DNA of 64,000 bases from Nitratireductor soli (lineage in GTDB: Bacteria; Pseudomonadota; Alphaproteobacteria; Rhizobiales; Rhizobiaceae). Position 1 is the stretch's first letter, and each line of letters starts with the position of its first letter. The stretch is from the NCBI RefSeq assembly GCF_001050155.1, contig NZ_LFVY01000010.1:62001-126000 (forward strand), given 5' to 3'. The position numbers and the translations under genes are program-made. The notes under the pieces were generated by a model that saw only the letters and a list, made by a program, of their open reading frames with translations, did not search any database and was not told where the DNA came from. Below, one piece after another: positions 16,808 through 25,300 of the stretch.

Positions 16808-18286
16808 ATGCCTCAATCCGTTCTCATCGTCGATGACGACCCGGTCCAGCGCCGGCTGCTGCAGGCCGTTGTGGAGAAGCTCGGCCATGCGCCGCTGCTG
16901 GCCGAGAACGGCCGTGTCGCCCTGGACGTCCTCCGCACGGCCGGCAACCGCCCGCGCGCCTTGGTCCTCGACCTGATGATGCCCGAGATGAGCGGCCTCG
17001 ATGTCATGCACCATATGCGCGACGAGGGGATCGATATCCCGGTCATCGTCCAGACCTCCAAGGGCAGCATCGACACCGCCGTCGAGGCGATGCGTGCCGG
17101 CGCCTTCGACTTCATCGTCAAGCCGATCGCGCCGACCAGGCTTGGCGCCGCCATCGGCAGCGCGCTCAAACTGGCGGCAATGGAAAGCCGCCAGCGCAAG
17201 GTGAGCAAGGACGCGTCGGATTTCTCCTTCAAGACGCTTGTCACCAACAGCCCCACCATGCGGCGCGTCATCCAGCTCGGCCAGAAGGCCGCCGCAACCG
17301 ACATCCCGATCCTGATCGAGGGTGAATCGGGCGTCGGCAAGGAGTTGATCGCCCGCGCCATCCAGGCGGCTGGCGAGCGGCGCCGAAAACCATTCGTCAC
17401 CGTCAATTGCGGCGCCATTCCCGACACGCTGGTCGAGAGCATCCTGTTCGGCCATGAGAAAGGCGCCTTCACCGGCGCGACGGAAAAACACACCGGCAAG
17501 TTCGTCGAGGCGGACACCGGCACGCTGTTTCTCGACGAGATCGGCGACCTGCCGCTCGACGTCCAGGTAAAGCTGCTGCGCGCCGTGCAGGAAGGCGAGG
17601 TCGACCCGGTCGGCGGGCGCGGCACGCGCAAGGTCGACATTCGCCTGATCTCAGCCACCAACCACGACCTGATTGATCGTGTGAAGAACAACAAGTTCCG
17701 CGAGGATCTGTACTATCGCCTCAACGTCTTCCCGATCATGGTGCCGCCGCTGCGCGACCGGAAGGAAGATATCCCTCTCCTCGTACAAGATTTCATCGCC
17801 CGGTTTTCCAGCGGCGAGCAGCATCGCGTCACCGGCATTTCCAGCGCCGCGCTCGAACTGCTCGTGGCCCACGACTGGCCGGGCAACATCCGCCAATTGG
17901 AGAACGCCGTGTTCCGCGCGGTCGTCCTGTGCGAGGACGGCATGCTTGGTGTCGAGGATTTTCCGCAGATCCGCGCCCAGGTGAGAGGCATCGATCCGCG
18001 TACGGTTGATGCGATTGCGGTAGCGGAAGAAACGCCCGCCCACGGCCCGGCCAATGCAGGCAATGATTCCCCCCCGCAAAATGACCTGCCGAAGGGATTT
18101 CTGCGCGGTCTTGACGAAGACGGCAATGTGCGGCCGCTGGAAACGGTGGAAAGCGAACTGATCAGACTGGCTATCGATCACTATAACGGCCAAATGAGCG
18201 AAGTTGCCCGTCGGCTCGGCATCGGTCGGTCCACACTATACCGCAAGATCAAGGAAATGGGCCTCGATTCGGCCGAAAGAACGTAG
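16808..18286 (+). CDS. Sigma-54-dependent response regulator (REC-AAA-Fis)
   Basis: A 492-residue NtrC-type activator. The receiver domain spans residues 1-120 with acidic residues DDD at 9-11, phospho-acceptor Asp55 in LDLMMPEMSG and a Lys in VKPIAP. The AAA+ domain has Walker A GESGVGKE at about 172, the sigma-54 contact loop GAFTGA at about 219 and Walker B GTLFLDEIGD at about 238. The C-terminal Fis helix-turn-helix reads EVARRLGIGRSTLYRKIKEMGL. It would activate sigma-54 promoters when phosphorylated. No cognate kinase is adjacent, so it is an orphan here. The start at ATG 16808 fits the domain; an upstream TTG at 16793 is in frame. Confidence 0.93.
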   Translation: MPQSVLIVDDDPVQRRLLQAVVEKLGHAPLLAENGRVALDVLRTAGNRPRALVLDLMMPEMSGLDVMHHMRDEGIDIPVIVQTSKGSIDTAVEAMRAGAFDFIVKPIAPTRLGAAIGSALKLAAMESRQRKVSKDASDFSFKTLVTNSPTMRRVIQLGQKAAATDIPILIEGESGVGKELIARAIQAAGERRRKPFVTVNCGAIPDTLVESILFGHEKGAFTGATEKHTGKFVEADTGTLFLDEIGDLPLDVQVKLLRAVQEGEVDPVGGRGTRKVDIRLISATNHDLIDRVKNNKFREDLYYRLNVFPIMVPPLRDRKEDIPLLVQDFIARFSSGEQHRVTGISSAALELLVAHDWPGNIRQLENAVFRAVVLCEDGMLGVEDFPQIRAQVRGIDPRTVDAIAVAEETPAHGPANAGNDSPPQNDLPKGFLRGLDEDGNVRPLETVESELIRLAIDHYNGQMSEVARRLGIGRSTLYRKIKEMGLDSAERT

Positions 18287-18607
18287 TGGCACTCGAGCAG
18301 CATCCGACAGGGTGTGCGCAGCGATATTCGGTTTGAACCCGGCATTGTTCTGCACTTGACCTGAGCGTCCTGCCGGTTGGACATGGCGCTCTCTCCCCGC
18401 CGGTTGGTTGCCAGCGCCCGGCCTGTTCGTTAATCAGTGATTCACCATCCTGCCCTTCGTCGCATTTTGCCACGATCTCGCCATGCTCTTCGCGCATTCC
18501 TGCTTTAATAAGACCGGGTTAACCATTAGATTGGATATTCGGAAGGTGGGACGAAATTTCCGGGCCAAGGCTCGGGGGACAAACACCAGCCTGTAAGGCC
18601 ACGGATC
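18287..18607. other. 321-base intergenic region, no gene seen
   Basis: Lies between the response regulator and the DUF882 gene. No convincing ORF. The right third is AT-richer (around 18500-18545, with TTAATAAG and TTAACCATTAGATTGG) and likely holds the promoter of the DUF882 gene. I see no strong terminator. Confidence 0.4.
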
Positions 18608-20440
18608 TTGAGACAAAACGACATTGACGTTTTTGGATGGCGCTTGGCTTCATTCGCACGGGTGAAGCTGTTGGCCAGTATGATGATCGCCCTCGGCTTC
18701 CTGGCCGCCGCGACACCGGCCGCGCACGCCGAGACGCGCACCCTGAAGCTGTATTTCATCCACACCAAGGAACGCGCCGAAATCACCTACAAGCGCAACG
18801 GCCGTTACATCCAGAGCGGCCTCCAGGAGATCAATCGCTTCCTGCGCGACTGGCGGCGCAACGAGCCGACCAAGATGAGCCCGCAGCTGCTCGATCTCAT
18901 GTGGGAGGTCTACCGCGCCACGAGAGCGCGCGACTACATCCATGTCGTTTCGGCGTACCGTTCGCCGCAGACAAACTCCATGCTGCGCAGCCGCTCGGGC
19001 GGCGTCGCCAAGAAAAGCCAGCACATGCTCGGCATGGCGATCGACTTCTACATTCCCGGCGTGAAGCTTTCCAGCCTGCGCGCCGCCGCGCTCAAATACG
19101 AGGCGGGCGGCGTCGGCTACTACCCGCGCTCCGGCTCTCCCTTCGTCCACCTCGACGTGGGCGGCGTGCGCCATTGGCCGCGCATGAGCCGCAAGGAACT
19201 GCTGGCCCTGTTCCCCGACGGCAAGACGATCCACGTGCCGACCGACGGCAAGCCGCTGCCCGGCTACAAGCAGGCGCTGGCCTCCTATGAAGCGCGCAAG
19301 CGCAGCGGCGGCTCGATCCAGGTGGCCAGCGATTCCGGCGGCCGCAGGGGTGGTGGCGGCCTGCTTGCCGCCCTGTTTGGCGGTGGCGCGGACGAAGAAG
19401 AGGATAATGCCGATTCGGTTGCGGCCCCGGCCCGCAAGCCTGCCCGTGCGCAGCCCGCGCCCGTCCAGGTCGCCCGCGCCGCACCGGCCCCCGCCGCGCC
19501 GCAGCCCCAGGCGCCGGCCGAAACGCCGGCGACGATCCTGGCCGCCCTGCCCCAGCGCGACCTGCCCGTGCCGCGTTCGGCACCGCGCCCCGACGTGGCC
19601 GTCGGCCAGCCGCTTCCTTTCGAGGTGAAGCCGGTCGAGCAGGCGCCGGTGCTTGCAGAGAAGACACCCGAGGAAACAGCGACGGCCGTGCTTGTCGCCA
19701 CGAATGTTCCGATCCCGACCCGCCGGCCGAACTACACGCCGCCCCCGGCGGCAGTGCCTGACGAACCGACCCGTGACGCCACCCGTGACGCCCTTGTCCA
19801 GATGGCGTCCGCCGAGACGGGTGCGCCGGATGCCATTGCCGGGGTCCTGGCCAACGCGCAGAACGACGCCGAAGAGCCTGTTGGCACCGCCGCCTATCTG
19901 CCGGTGCCGTCCCGGCGGCCGATGGATGCCGCCACGCGCGTTGCCATGACAAAGGAGGCGGAAGCCACGGAGTTCAGGCTCGCCGCCCTGCCTCAGCCGC
20001 GTCCCGGCCAGGAAGCACCTGCCGAGACCATCAGCACGCCGGCAACAGCCGACCTCCAGCCGCGCGGCGAACCTGTTTCCGCCTCGCCGCGGCTCGCCCT
20101 CCTGGCCAGCGCCAACGCCAATCCGGCAAAGGCGGTGACGGGCAGCGCGCGCAGCACCGGCAAATCTGCCAAGCCGGGACCGAAGGATGTATCGCCGGAA
20201 GCCCAGCCTGTCGTCGTTGCTGCCACCCTCGGCACGAAAAGCCGCGCTTTCAGCCGGCATTCGATGCTGACCGAGGCTGCGCATGGAACGCATCCGCCGG
20301 CATTCGACAGCGAATTCGTCCGCTCGCCGAAGACGGTCTACACCACTGGTTTCGAGCAGAATTTGGCGGTGGCCGATGCGACGCGCTTCACCGGCAAGGC
20401 CGTCAACTTCCTCTCGATGGCCCGTTTCCGGACCAATTGA
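18608..20440 (+). CDS. DUF882 (M15-type) envelope protein with Pro-rich tail
   Basis: A 610-residue exported protein. An N-terminal signal segment (LLASMMIALGFLAAATPAAHA, about residues 20-41) precedes a DUF882/peptidase M15-like domain at about 42-200, with SAYRSPQTN, SQHMLGMAIDF and FVHLDVGGVRHW carrying the His/Asp zinc-ligand pattern. The last 350 residues are Ala/Pro-rich, low in complexity and probably disordered, and contain repeated xPxPxRRP motifs near residues 318, 366 and 430. A peptidoglycan-remodelling role is inferred from the M15 fold. The start is TTG 18608; a shorter start near 18679 is possible. A strong terminator follows. Confidence 0.8.
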   Translation: MRQNDIDVFGWRLASFARVKLLASMMIALGFLAAATPAAHAETRTLKLYFIHTKERAEITYKRNGRYIQSGLQEINRFLRDWRRNEPTKMSPQLLDLMWEVYRATRARDYIHVVSAYRSPQTNSMLRSRSGGVAKKSQHMLGMAIDFYIPGVKLSSLRAAALKYEAGGVGYYPRSGSPFVHLDVGGVRHWPRMSRKELLALFPDGKTIHVPTDGKPLPGYKQALASYEARKRSGGSIQVASDSGGRRGGGGLLAALFGGGADEEEDNADSVAAPARKPARAQPAPVQVARAAPAPAAPQPQAPAETPATILAALPQRDLPVPRSAPRPDVAVGQPLPFEVKPVEQAPVLAEKTPEETATAVLVATNVPIPTRRPNYTPPPAAVPDEPTRDATRDALVQMASAETGAPDAIAGVLANAQNDAEEPVGTAAYLPVPSRRPMDAATRVAMTKEAEATEFRLAALPQPRPGQEAPAETISTPATADLQPRGEPVSASPRLALLASANANPAKAVTGSARSTGKSAKPGPKDVSPEAQPVVVAATLGTKSRAFSRHSMLTEAAHGTHPPAFDSEFVRSPKTVYTTGFEQNLAVADATRFTGKAVNFLSMARFRTN

Positions 20441-20456
20441 GGAAGGCCTGATCCAG

Positions 20457-20484
20457 AAAAAGCGGGGTTGGGCCCCGCTTTTTT
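20457..20484 (+). terminator. Rho-independent terminator after DUF882 gene
   Basis: AAAAAGCGGGG, a five-base loop, then CCCCGCTTTTTT, 16 bases after the stop codon. The stem is 11 pairs including flanking A-T pairs and ends in a T-run. The A-run on the other arm also gives minus-strand activity, so it may serve the convergent eda gene too. Confidence 0.9.
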
Positions 20485-20507
20485 CGTCTCTGCCGGCGAC
20501 CGTCTCG

Positions 20508-21164
20508 TCAGGATTTCAGCGTGCTTGCCTGCCGCGCCAGATCCTCGATCTCCGCCCAATTGCCCGCAGCGATCTCCTTGTCCGGCGCGACCCACGATCC
20601 CCCGACACAGATAACGTTTGGCAGCGACAGGTAATCGCCGACATTCTTCGGCGAAACGCCTCCGGTCGGACAAAAGCGGATCGTCGCCAGCGGCGAGGCC
20701 AACGCCTTCAGGAACGGGACCCCGCCAGCCTGTTCGGCGGGAAAGAATTTCAGGAGCCTGTAGCCCTCCTCGCGCGCGGCCATCACCTCGCTCGGCGTTG
20801 CCGCGCCCGGCAGGAAAGGCACCTCCGACATCGACGCCGCATCAAGCAGTTCCTGCGTGATGCCGGGGCTGACGATGAAGCGCGCGCCGGCGGCGACCGC
20901 CTGCGAAAAATCCTTCGATGTCAGGATCGTGCCGGCGCCGACGATGGCGTCGGGCACCTCTTCGACAACCAGGCGGATGGCGTCGATCGCGTCCGGCGTG
21001 CGCAAGGTGATCTCGATCGCCGGCAAACCGCCGCGCACCAGCGCCTGCGCCAAAGGCACTGCATCGGCGAGACGATCGATCTTCAGGACCGGAATGACCG
21101 GTTGCCCCTCCAGGATCGCCAGCAACGCCTCGTCCTTCCTGTGCATGGCCGCCTTCGTCTGCAT
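20508..21164 (-). CDS. eda: KDPG/KHG aldolase
   Basis: A 218-residue class I aldolase that splits 2-keto-3-deoxy-6-phosphogluconate into pyruvate and glyceraldehyde-3-phosphate (Entner-Doudoroff pathway). The catalytic Glu lies in AIEITLRTP and the Schiff-base Lys in YRLLKFFPAE; the phosphate-binding end CPTGGVSPKN is intact. GAGGAG precedes the ATG at 21164. Neither edd nor zwf lies within the window, so it is separate from a classical Entner-Doudoroff operon. The DUF882 terminator is just beyond its 3' end. Confidence 0.93.
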   Translation of the reverse strand: MQTKAAMHRKDEALLAILEGQPVIPVLKIDRLADAVPLAQALVRGGLPAIEITLRTPDAIDAIRLVVEEVPDAIVGAGTILTSKDFSQAVAAGARFIVSPGITQELLDAASMSEVPFLPGAATPSEVMAAREEGYRLLKFFPAEQAGGVPFLKALASPLATIRFCPTGGVSPKNVGDYLSLPNVICVGGSWVAPDKEIAAGNWAEIEDLARQASTLKS

Positions 21165-21270
21165 CGTGGTCTCCTCGGTGGCTCGCTGTTTTCAAACGGT
21201 TTAATACACGCAGTCAGCAGCCCTTGAACACCTTTCGCCGCAACGAGGCAAGAAGGCGCGCCGGCACAGG

Positions 21271-22140
21271 TCAAAAAAAGCCGGAGAAAAAGCGTGTGGC
21301 AGACCGCCAGAGACGTCGGAGCATCGCGCCAATCGGCAGGGACCGCTGCAGGGCCGCCATGGTTTGCGGCCCGGCAACACCGTCGACGACAAGCTGATGG
21401 TCTTTCTGGAAACGCGTGAGCGCCCGACGCGTCAGCGGACCGAAAACCCCATCGGCGGCAAGATGATACCCCTGCGCCGACAGCAGTGTCTGCAAATCCG
21501 CCACTCGCGCGCCGCGCGCGCCAAGCATGATCGGACCGTCCCCGGAGCCGGCCTCGCCCGCCGCGTAGCTGCGATAGGCACGCGCCAGCTTGGTATCGTA
21601 GCGGTTCTTGGCAAACCCCGGCCCGTTATAGCCGCGGGCGAAGGCCTGCCAGTCGTGCCGCGCCAGGGCGTCGCGCAGGCCGGATTTGTCGATGTAGCGC
21701 ACCATCAGCATCACCTGCCCGGATAAACCGCCGCGCGCCTCAGCGACCAGCGCATCGACGCTGGAAAAGCCCAGCCAGCTCCAATGCGCGCCCATCACCT
21801 GGCCGATGCCCCATGACGCCGATTCATAAGCCGCCTTGCGGTCGATGGCGGCGGCGCGGGCAAGCATTGCCCAGCGTTCCGCCTGCCCGCGCGGATTGGC
21901 GATCGTCCCCGCCTGCGTCGCCGAAAGCCCCGCCCGGCGCGCCAACGCCTGTTTCTCGCCCGCAAGCCGACGGTCGAAATAATGCCCCTCGAAGCGGATC
22001 AGCGGCTCGACGCGTCCTTCGACCGTGGCATGGGTGCGGCCGCCGCTCTCGACCTGCGCCACGGCGAGGATCGCCGCCGGCTCGAAGGCGTGTTGGCGCG
22101 CCAACGCACCGATCGTCCCGATTGCATCTGCTGAAAACAT
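21271..22140 (-). CDS. N-acetylmuramidase (DUF3380) with peptidoglycan-binding domain
   Basis: A 289-residue protein. The N-terminal two-thirds matches the N-acetylmuramidase / DUF3380 family, with the likely catalytic Glu in ILAVAQVESGG and the blocks RFEGHYF and ESASWGIGQVMG. Residues about 205-265 form a PG_binding_1 domain (LGARGARVADLQTLLSAQGY and GPLTRRALTRFQ). No signal peptide is seen, as in many phage endolysins. The ATG at 22140 has GAGGCA upstream; the frame is open to 22311. No other phage gene is nearby, so it could be a domesticated endolysin or a host cell-wall enzyme. Confidence 0.8.
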   Translation of the reverse strand: MFSADAIGTIGALARQHAFEPAAILAVAQVESGGRTHATVEGRVEPLIRFEGHYFDRRLAGEKQALARRAGLSATQAGTIANPRGQAERWAMLARAAAIDRKAAYESASWGIGQVMGAHWSWLGFSSVDALVAEARGGLSGQVMLMVRYIDKSGLRDALARHDWQAFARGYNGPGFAKNRYDTKLARAYRSYAAGEAGSGDGPIMLGARGARVADLQTLLSAQGYHLAADGVFGPLTRRALTRFQKDHQLVVDGVAGPQTMAALQRSLPIGAMLRRLWRSATRFFSGFF

Positions 22141-22301
22141 CGCCGTGCCTCGTTCGTCGTGGCGCTGATTGTCGCGCCGATCCGCAGGGCGGGGACAAAA
22201 TATCCGCTTCAACCCTGAGGCAGCGAACTCGATCGCTTCACAACTGCTTGGAAACATCGCTTCTTCTTGCAACATGGCGGTCCGCGAAGTAGGAAACGCG
22301 C

Positions 22302-23243
22302 ATGGTTTCATCCTCGCTTGAACAGCCGATCCGCGTTGCCGCGCTCTATCGCTTCGCCGCGCTCGACGATCATGCCGCGCTACGCGCGCCGCTGGCCGCG
22401 TTCTGCCATGAGCGCTCCATTCGCGGCACGCTGCTCCTGGCCACCGAAGGCATCAACGGCACGGTTGCCGGAACGCCCCACGCCATTGACGCGCTGATCG
22501 CTCATCTCGATGCGATTCCGGCCCTGGCGGGTCTCGACGTCAAGTACAGCGCGGCCGCAACGATGCCCTTCCACCGCATGAAGGTGCGGTTGAAGAAGGA
22601 GATCGTCACCATGGGCGTGCCGGAGATCGACCCGGCGCTGCATGCCGGCACCTATGTCGATGCTGCCGACTGGAACGCCTTGATCGCCGACCCCGACACC
22701 GTGGTGATCGACACGCGCAACGGGTACGAGACCGCCATCGGCACATTTGCCGGCGCCGAGGCCCCCAAAACGGATAGTTTCCGAGATTTTCCTGCCTGGG
22801 CGGAGAACAATCTCGACCGACTGAAGGGCCGCAAGCTCGCCATGTTCTGCACCGGCGGCATACGCTGCGAGAAGGCGACGGCGTTCATGAAGCTGAAGGG
22901 CATCGATGACGTCTATCATCTGAAGGGCGGCATCCTGAAATATCTGGAACACGTACCGGCCGACGAAAGCCTCTGGCAGGGTGAGTGCTTCGTCTTCGAC
23001 GAGCGCGTTTCGGTGCGCCACGGGTTGACGGCGGGCGAAGCAAGCCTCTGCCGCGCCTGCCGCCATCCCCTGATGCCCGACGATCTTGCCGCGCCGGGCT
23101 ATCGCGAAGGCGTCTCCTGCCCGCACTGCGCCGAAACACGCAGCGAAGCAGACCGCGCCCGCTATGCCGAGCGCCAGCGGCAGGTGGAACTGGCCGAAAA
23201 GCATGGCACGGCCTTTCCGATCGGCGCGTCCGTGACGCGTTAG
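22302..23243 (+). CDS. trhO: tRNA uridine(34) hydroxylase, rhodanese family
   Basis: A 313-residue protein of the YceA/TrhO family, which hydroxylates wobble uridine of certain tRNAs to 5-hydroxyuridine. The N-terminal acylphosphatase-like domain contains [16 protein letters not shown], and the rhodanese domain contains the catalytic Cys of [10 protein letters not shown] at about residue 183. The C-terminal CRACRHP and CPHC cysteine pairs are also family features. The length is normal. It is divergent from the muramidase gene. Confidence 0.92.
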   Translation: MVSSSLEQPIRVAALYRFAALDDHAALRAPLAAFCHERSIRGTLLLATEGINGTVAGTPHAIDALIAHLDAIPALAGLDVKYSAAATMPFHRMKVRLKKEIVTMGVPEIDPALHAGTYVDAADWNALIADPDTVVIDTRNGYETAIGTFAGAEAPKTDSFRDFPAWAENNLDRLKGRKLAMFCTGGIRCEKATAFMKLKGIDDVYHLKGGILKYLEHVPADESLWQGECFVFDERVSVRHGLTAGEASLCRACRHPLMPDDLAAPGYREGVSCPHCAETRSEADRARYAERQRQVELAEKHGTAFPIGASVTR

Positions 23244-23320
23244 CATGCCCGGCAGTTTGTCATTGCAATGACATGATGGGATTCCTACTTGTGCGCAGGA
23301 CATTTCGGAAACCTGACATT

Positions 23321-23540
23321 ACAGTTGCGATTTAGAGTCGCGCCCTTTCGCGCCCCCCTCTGCCCTGCCGGGCATCTCCCCCTCAAGGGGGGAGATTATC
23401 TCTTCGTCGACGTTTCGCCTGTTTTTTCGAGGTCGAAGATTGGCGAAGTCGGCCATGACAGCCAATCTCCCCACCTGTGGGGGAGATGCCCGGCAGGGCA
23501 GAGGGGGGCGCGAAGGGACGCGGCGGTAAATCGCAACTGT
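23321..23540. repeat. 220-base inverted-repeat element (MITE-like), family D
   Basis: Begins ACAGTTGCGATTTA and ends with its exact complement TAAATCGCAACTGT. After a short mismatch the arms continue as a long near-perfect inverted repeat (CGCGCCCCCCTCTGCCCTGCC and so on) that meets around a 70-base centre. It has no coding capacity. A fragment of one end lies at 52466-52486. This type of CCCTCTGCC...GGCATCTCCCCC repeat is familiar between rhizobial genes. It fills most of the 327-base gap between trhO and the TerB-like gene. Confidence 0.85.
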
Positions 23541-23570
23541 AGAACTAAGCGCGAAGACGAGGAGACGCCG

Positions 23571-24266
23571 ATGATCGATCCGAAGAAGCTGCTTGACGAC
23601 CTTCTGGGGTCGCAAGTGCCCGGCACGCAAGGCACCGTGCGCGAGAAAGCCGGCCAGGCCGTGCAACTCGCCAAGGACAATCCGCTGGCCACCGGCGCCA
23701 TCGCCGCCGTTCTTCTCGGCACCGGAACCGGGCGCTCGATCACCGGCAGCGCGCTGAAACTCGGCGGTCTCGCCGCCGTCGCCGGCATCGCCTACAAGGC
23801 CTACCAGAACTACCAGGCCGGCAAGGAGCCGCAGCAGGCCGCCCGGGAGGGCACGCTCCTGCCGCCGCCGTCCGACACCAGCTTTGATCCGGCGCAAGCG
23901 CCGCAGGGCGAAGGCGAGTTCGCCTTGTCCCTGGTGCGCGCCATGATCGCCGCTGCCCGCGCCGACGGCCATATCGACGATGTCGAGCGCGGCAAGATCG
24001 CCGACAAGCTGAAACTGGCCGGCATCGGCGAGGAAGCCGAGGCGTTCCTGATGCGGGAGCTGGAAGCGCCCGTCGATCTCGATGCCCTGGTCGCCGCCGC
24101 CCAGACGGACGCGCAGAAGATCGAGCTCTACACGGCCTCGCGCCTGACCATCGAGCCGAAGACCCGCGCCGAACGCGGTTATCTCGACATGCTGGCCGGC
24201 CGTCTGCGCCTGCCTGATACGCTGATCGATCACATCGAAGCCACCGTCACCGAAGCGACCGCCTAG
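23571..24266 (+). CDS. TerB-like / DUF533 family protein
   Basis: A 231-residue protein related to E. coli YebE (DUF533). A hydrophobic, glycine-rich segment at about residues 38-68 is followed by a TerB-like helical domain (ALSLVRAMIAAARADGHIDDVERGKI, then LDMLAGRLRLP). The TerB domain is metal-binding in tellurite-resistance proteins; here the role is unknown, probably envelope-stress related. The ATG at 23571 has GGAG seven bases upstream; the open frame extends back through the family D repeat but that part is not coding. The TAG stop lies in the CTAG edge of repeat B copy 3. Confidence 0.82.
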   Translation: MIDPKKLLDDLLGSQVPGTQGTVREKAGQAVQLAKDNPLATGAIAAVLLGTGTGRSITGSALKLGGLAAVAGIAYKAYQNYQAGKEPQQAAREGTLLPPPSDTSFDPAQAPQGEGEFALSLVRAMIAAARADGHIDDVERGKIADKLKLAGIGEEAEAFLMRELEAPVDLDALVAAAQTDAQKIELYTASRLTIEPKTRAERGYLDMLAGRLRLPDTLIDHIEATVTEATA

Positions 24267-24370
24267 ACCGGTTCAGCGTTTCATGGAAACGTTGAACCGG
24301 TCTACCTCTTTGTTTTTCCGCATTTATGCGGACGTCAGGTGATTCCACCTGGCAGCTCAAATGCTCTAAG
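24263..24370 (+). repeat. Palindromic repeat, family B copy 3
   Basis: The cleanest copy. CTAGACCGGTTCA starts a 17-pair hairpin with an ATG loop, followed by the TCCGCATTTATGCGGA dyad and a CAGGTG-ATTC-CACCTG stem, ending CTAAG. The leading CTAG contains the stop codon of the TerB-like gene. Confidence 0.9.
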
Positions 24371-24380
24371 CGTTCCCGCC

Positions 24381-24410
24381 TTGACCGCATCGCGCCGCCC
24401 CTTCTAGTAT
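24381..24410 (+). promoter_or_regulatory. Possible modABC promoter
   Basis: TTGACC at 24381 and TAGTAT at 24405, separated by 18 bases, about 140 bases upstream of modA. This is a fair sigma-70-type match. No ModE-type palindrome is evident around it. Confidence 0.3.
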
Positions 24411-24551
24411 TGCACCCGGGCGGCGCGTGATGGCTGCCTCTGGCCCAAGGTTCGGGCGGCATTCGGGGCGCGGATGCCCTTGCCTGACCACCATGCATCT
24501 CTGTTGACCCAGCCGTGGCTCCGCGCCGCGTGTCAAACCCATGGTGGTCGT

Positions 24552-25292
24552 ATGTTCAAACGCGCTCTTGCAACCTTCCTTTTCCTGGCCGCCTTGAACA
24601 CCCTCGGCTCCGCCGCCGACCGGCTGACCCTTTTCGCCGCAGCCAGCATGAAGGACGCAATGGACCGCGCCGTCGCTGAATACGGTGCGGCGGGCGGCGG
24701 CGAAGTCGCCGTCTCCTTCGCCTCAAGCTCGGTGCTCGCCCGCCAGATAGAGGCGGGAGCACCGGCCGACCTGTTCATTTCCGCCGACAAGGACTGGATG
24801 GACTATCTCGTCGAGCGCGACCTCATGCGCCCCGACAGCCAACGCATCATCGCCGGCAACAGCCTCGTCATCGCCGCCACTGAGGGCACCGAACCGGTGA
24901 CCGACCCACAGCTTCTGCTCGCCGATCGCTTCGCCATGGGCGACCCGAGCCACGTGCCGGCCGGCAGATATGCCAGGACCGCGCTGGAAAACCTCGGCCT
25001 TTGGGCGAAACTGGAGAGAAACGCCGTGTTCGGCGAGAATGTCCGCGTGGCGCTGGAATTGGCCAATCGAGGCGAGGTCAAGGCGGCCATCGTCTATGGC
25101 TCCGACCAGAAGGCGGCGGGTGGCCTCACGCGGGCCTACACGTTCCCGGCCGACAGCCATGCGCCCATCGTCTATCCGGCCGCAGCAGCCAAGGACGCCG
25201 CGCCCGAAGCCGAAACCTTCCTCGACTTCCTGATCAGCGAGGCAGGGCAGAAAATATTCGCCGATCTCGGCTTCTCGCCAGTGTCTGAATAG
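24552..25292 (+). CDS. modA: Molybdate ABC transporter, periplasmic binding protein
   Basis: A 246-residue binding protein. The signal peptide (about 23 residues, hydrophobic LATFLFLAALNTLGSA) is followed by LTLFAAASMKDAMD, the conserved ModA start where Ser contacts the oxyanion, then FASSSVLARQIEAGAPADLFISAD and YGSDQKAA, both typical. It captures molybdate (or tungstate) for the ModBC permease. The ATG at 24552 starts the signal peptide; the frame is open upstream to 24474 without support. modB starts nine bases after the stop. Confidence 0.93.
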   Translation: MFKRALATFLFLAALNTLGSAADRLTLFAAASMKDAMDRAVAEYGAAGGGEVAVSFASSSVLARQIEAGAPADLFISADKDWMDYLVERDLMRPDSQRIIAGNSLVIAATEGTEPVTDPQLLLADRFAMGDPSHVPAGRYARTALENLGLWAKLERNAVFGENVRVALELANRGEVKAAIVYGSDQKAAGGLTRAYTFPADSHAPIVYPAAAAKDAAPEAETFLDFLISEAGQKIFADLGFSPVSE

Positions 25293-25300
25293 GCGGTCAC

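Noticed and set aside
20508..21164. An Entner-Doudoroff operon around eda
   Set aside because: No edd, zwf, pgl or glk gene is adjacent; eda stands alone here.
23289..23570. Upstream extension of the TerB-like gene
   Set aside because: The extension is translation of the family D inverted repeat; the ATG at 23571 has a good Shine-Dalgarno.
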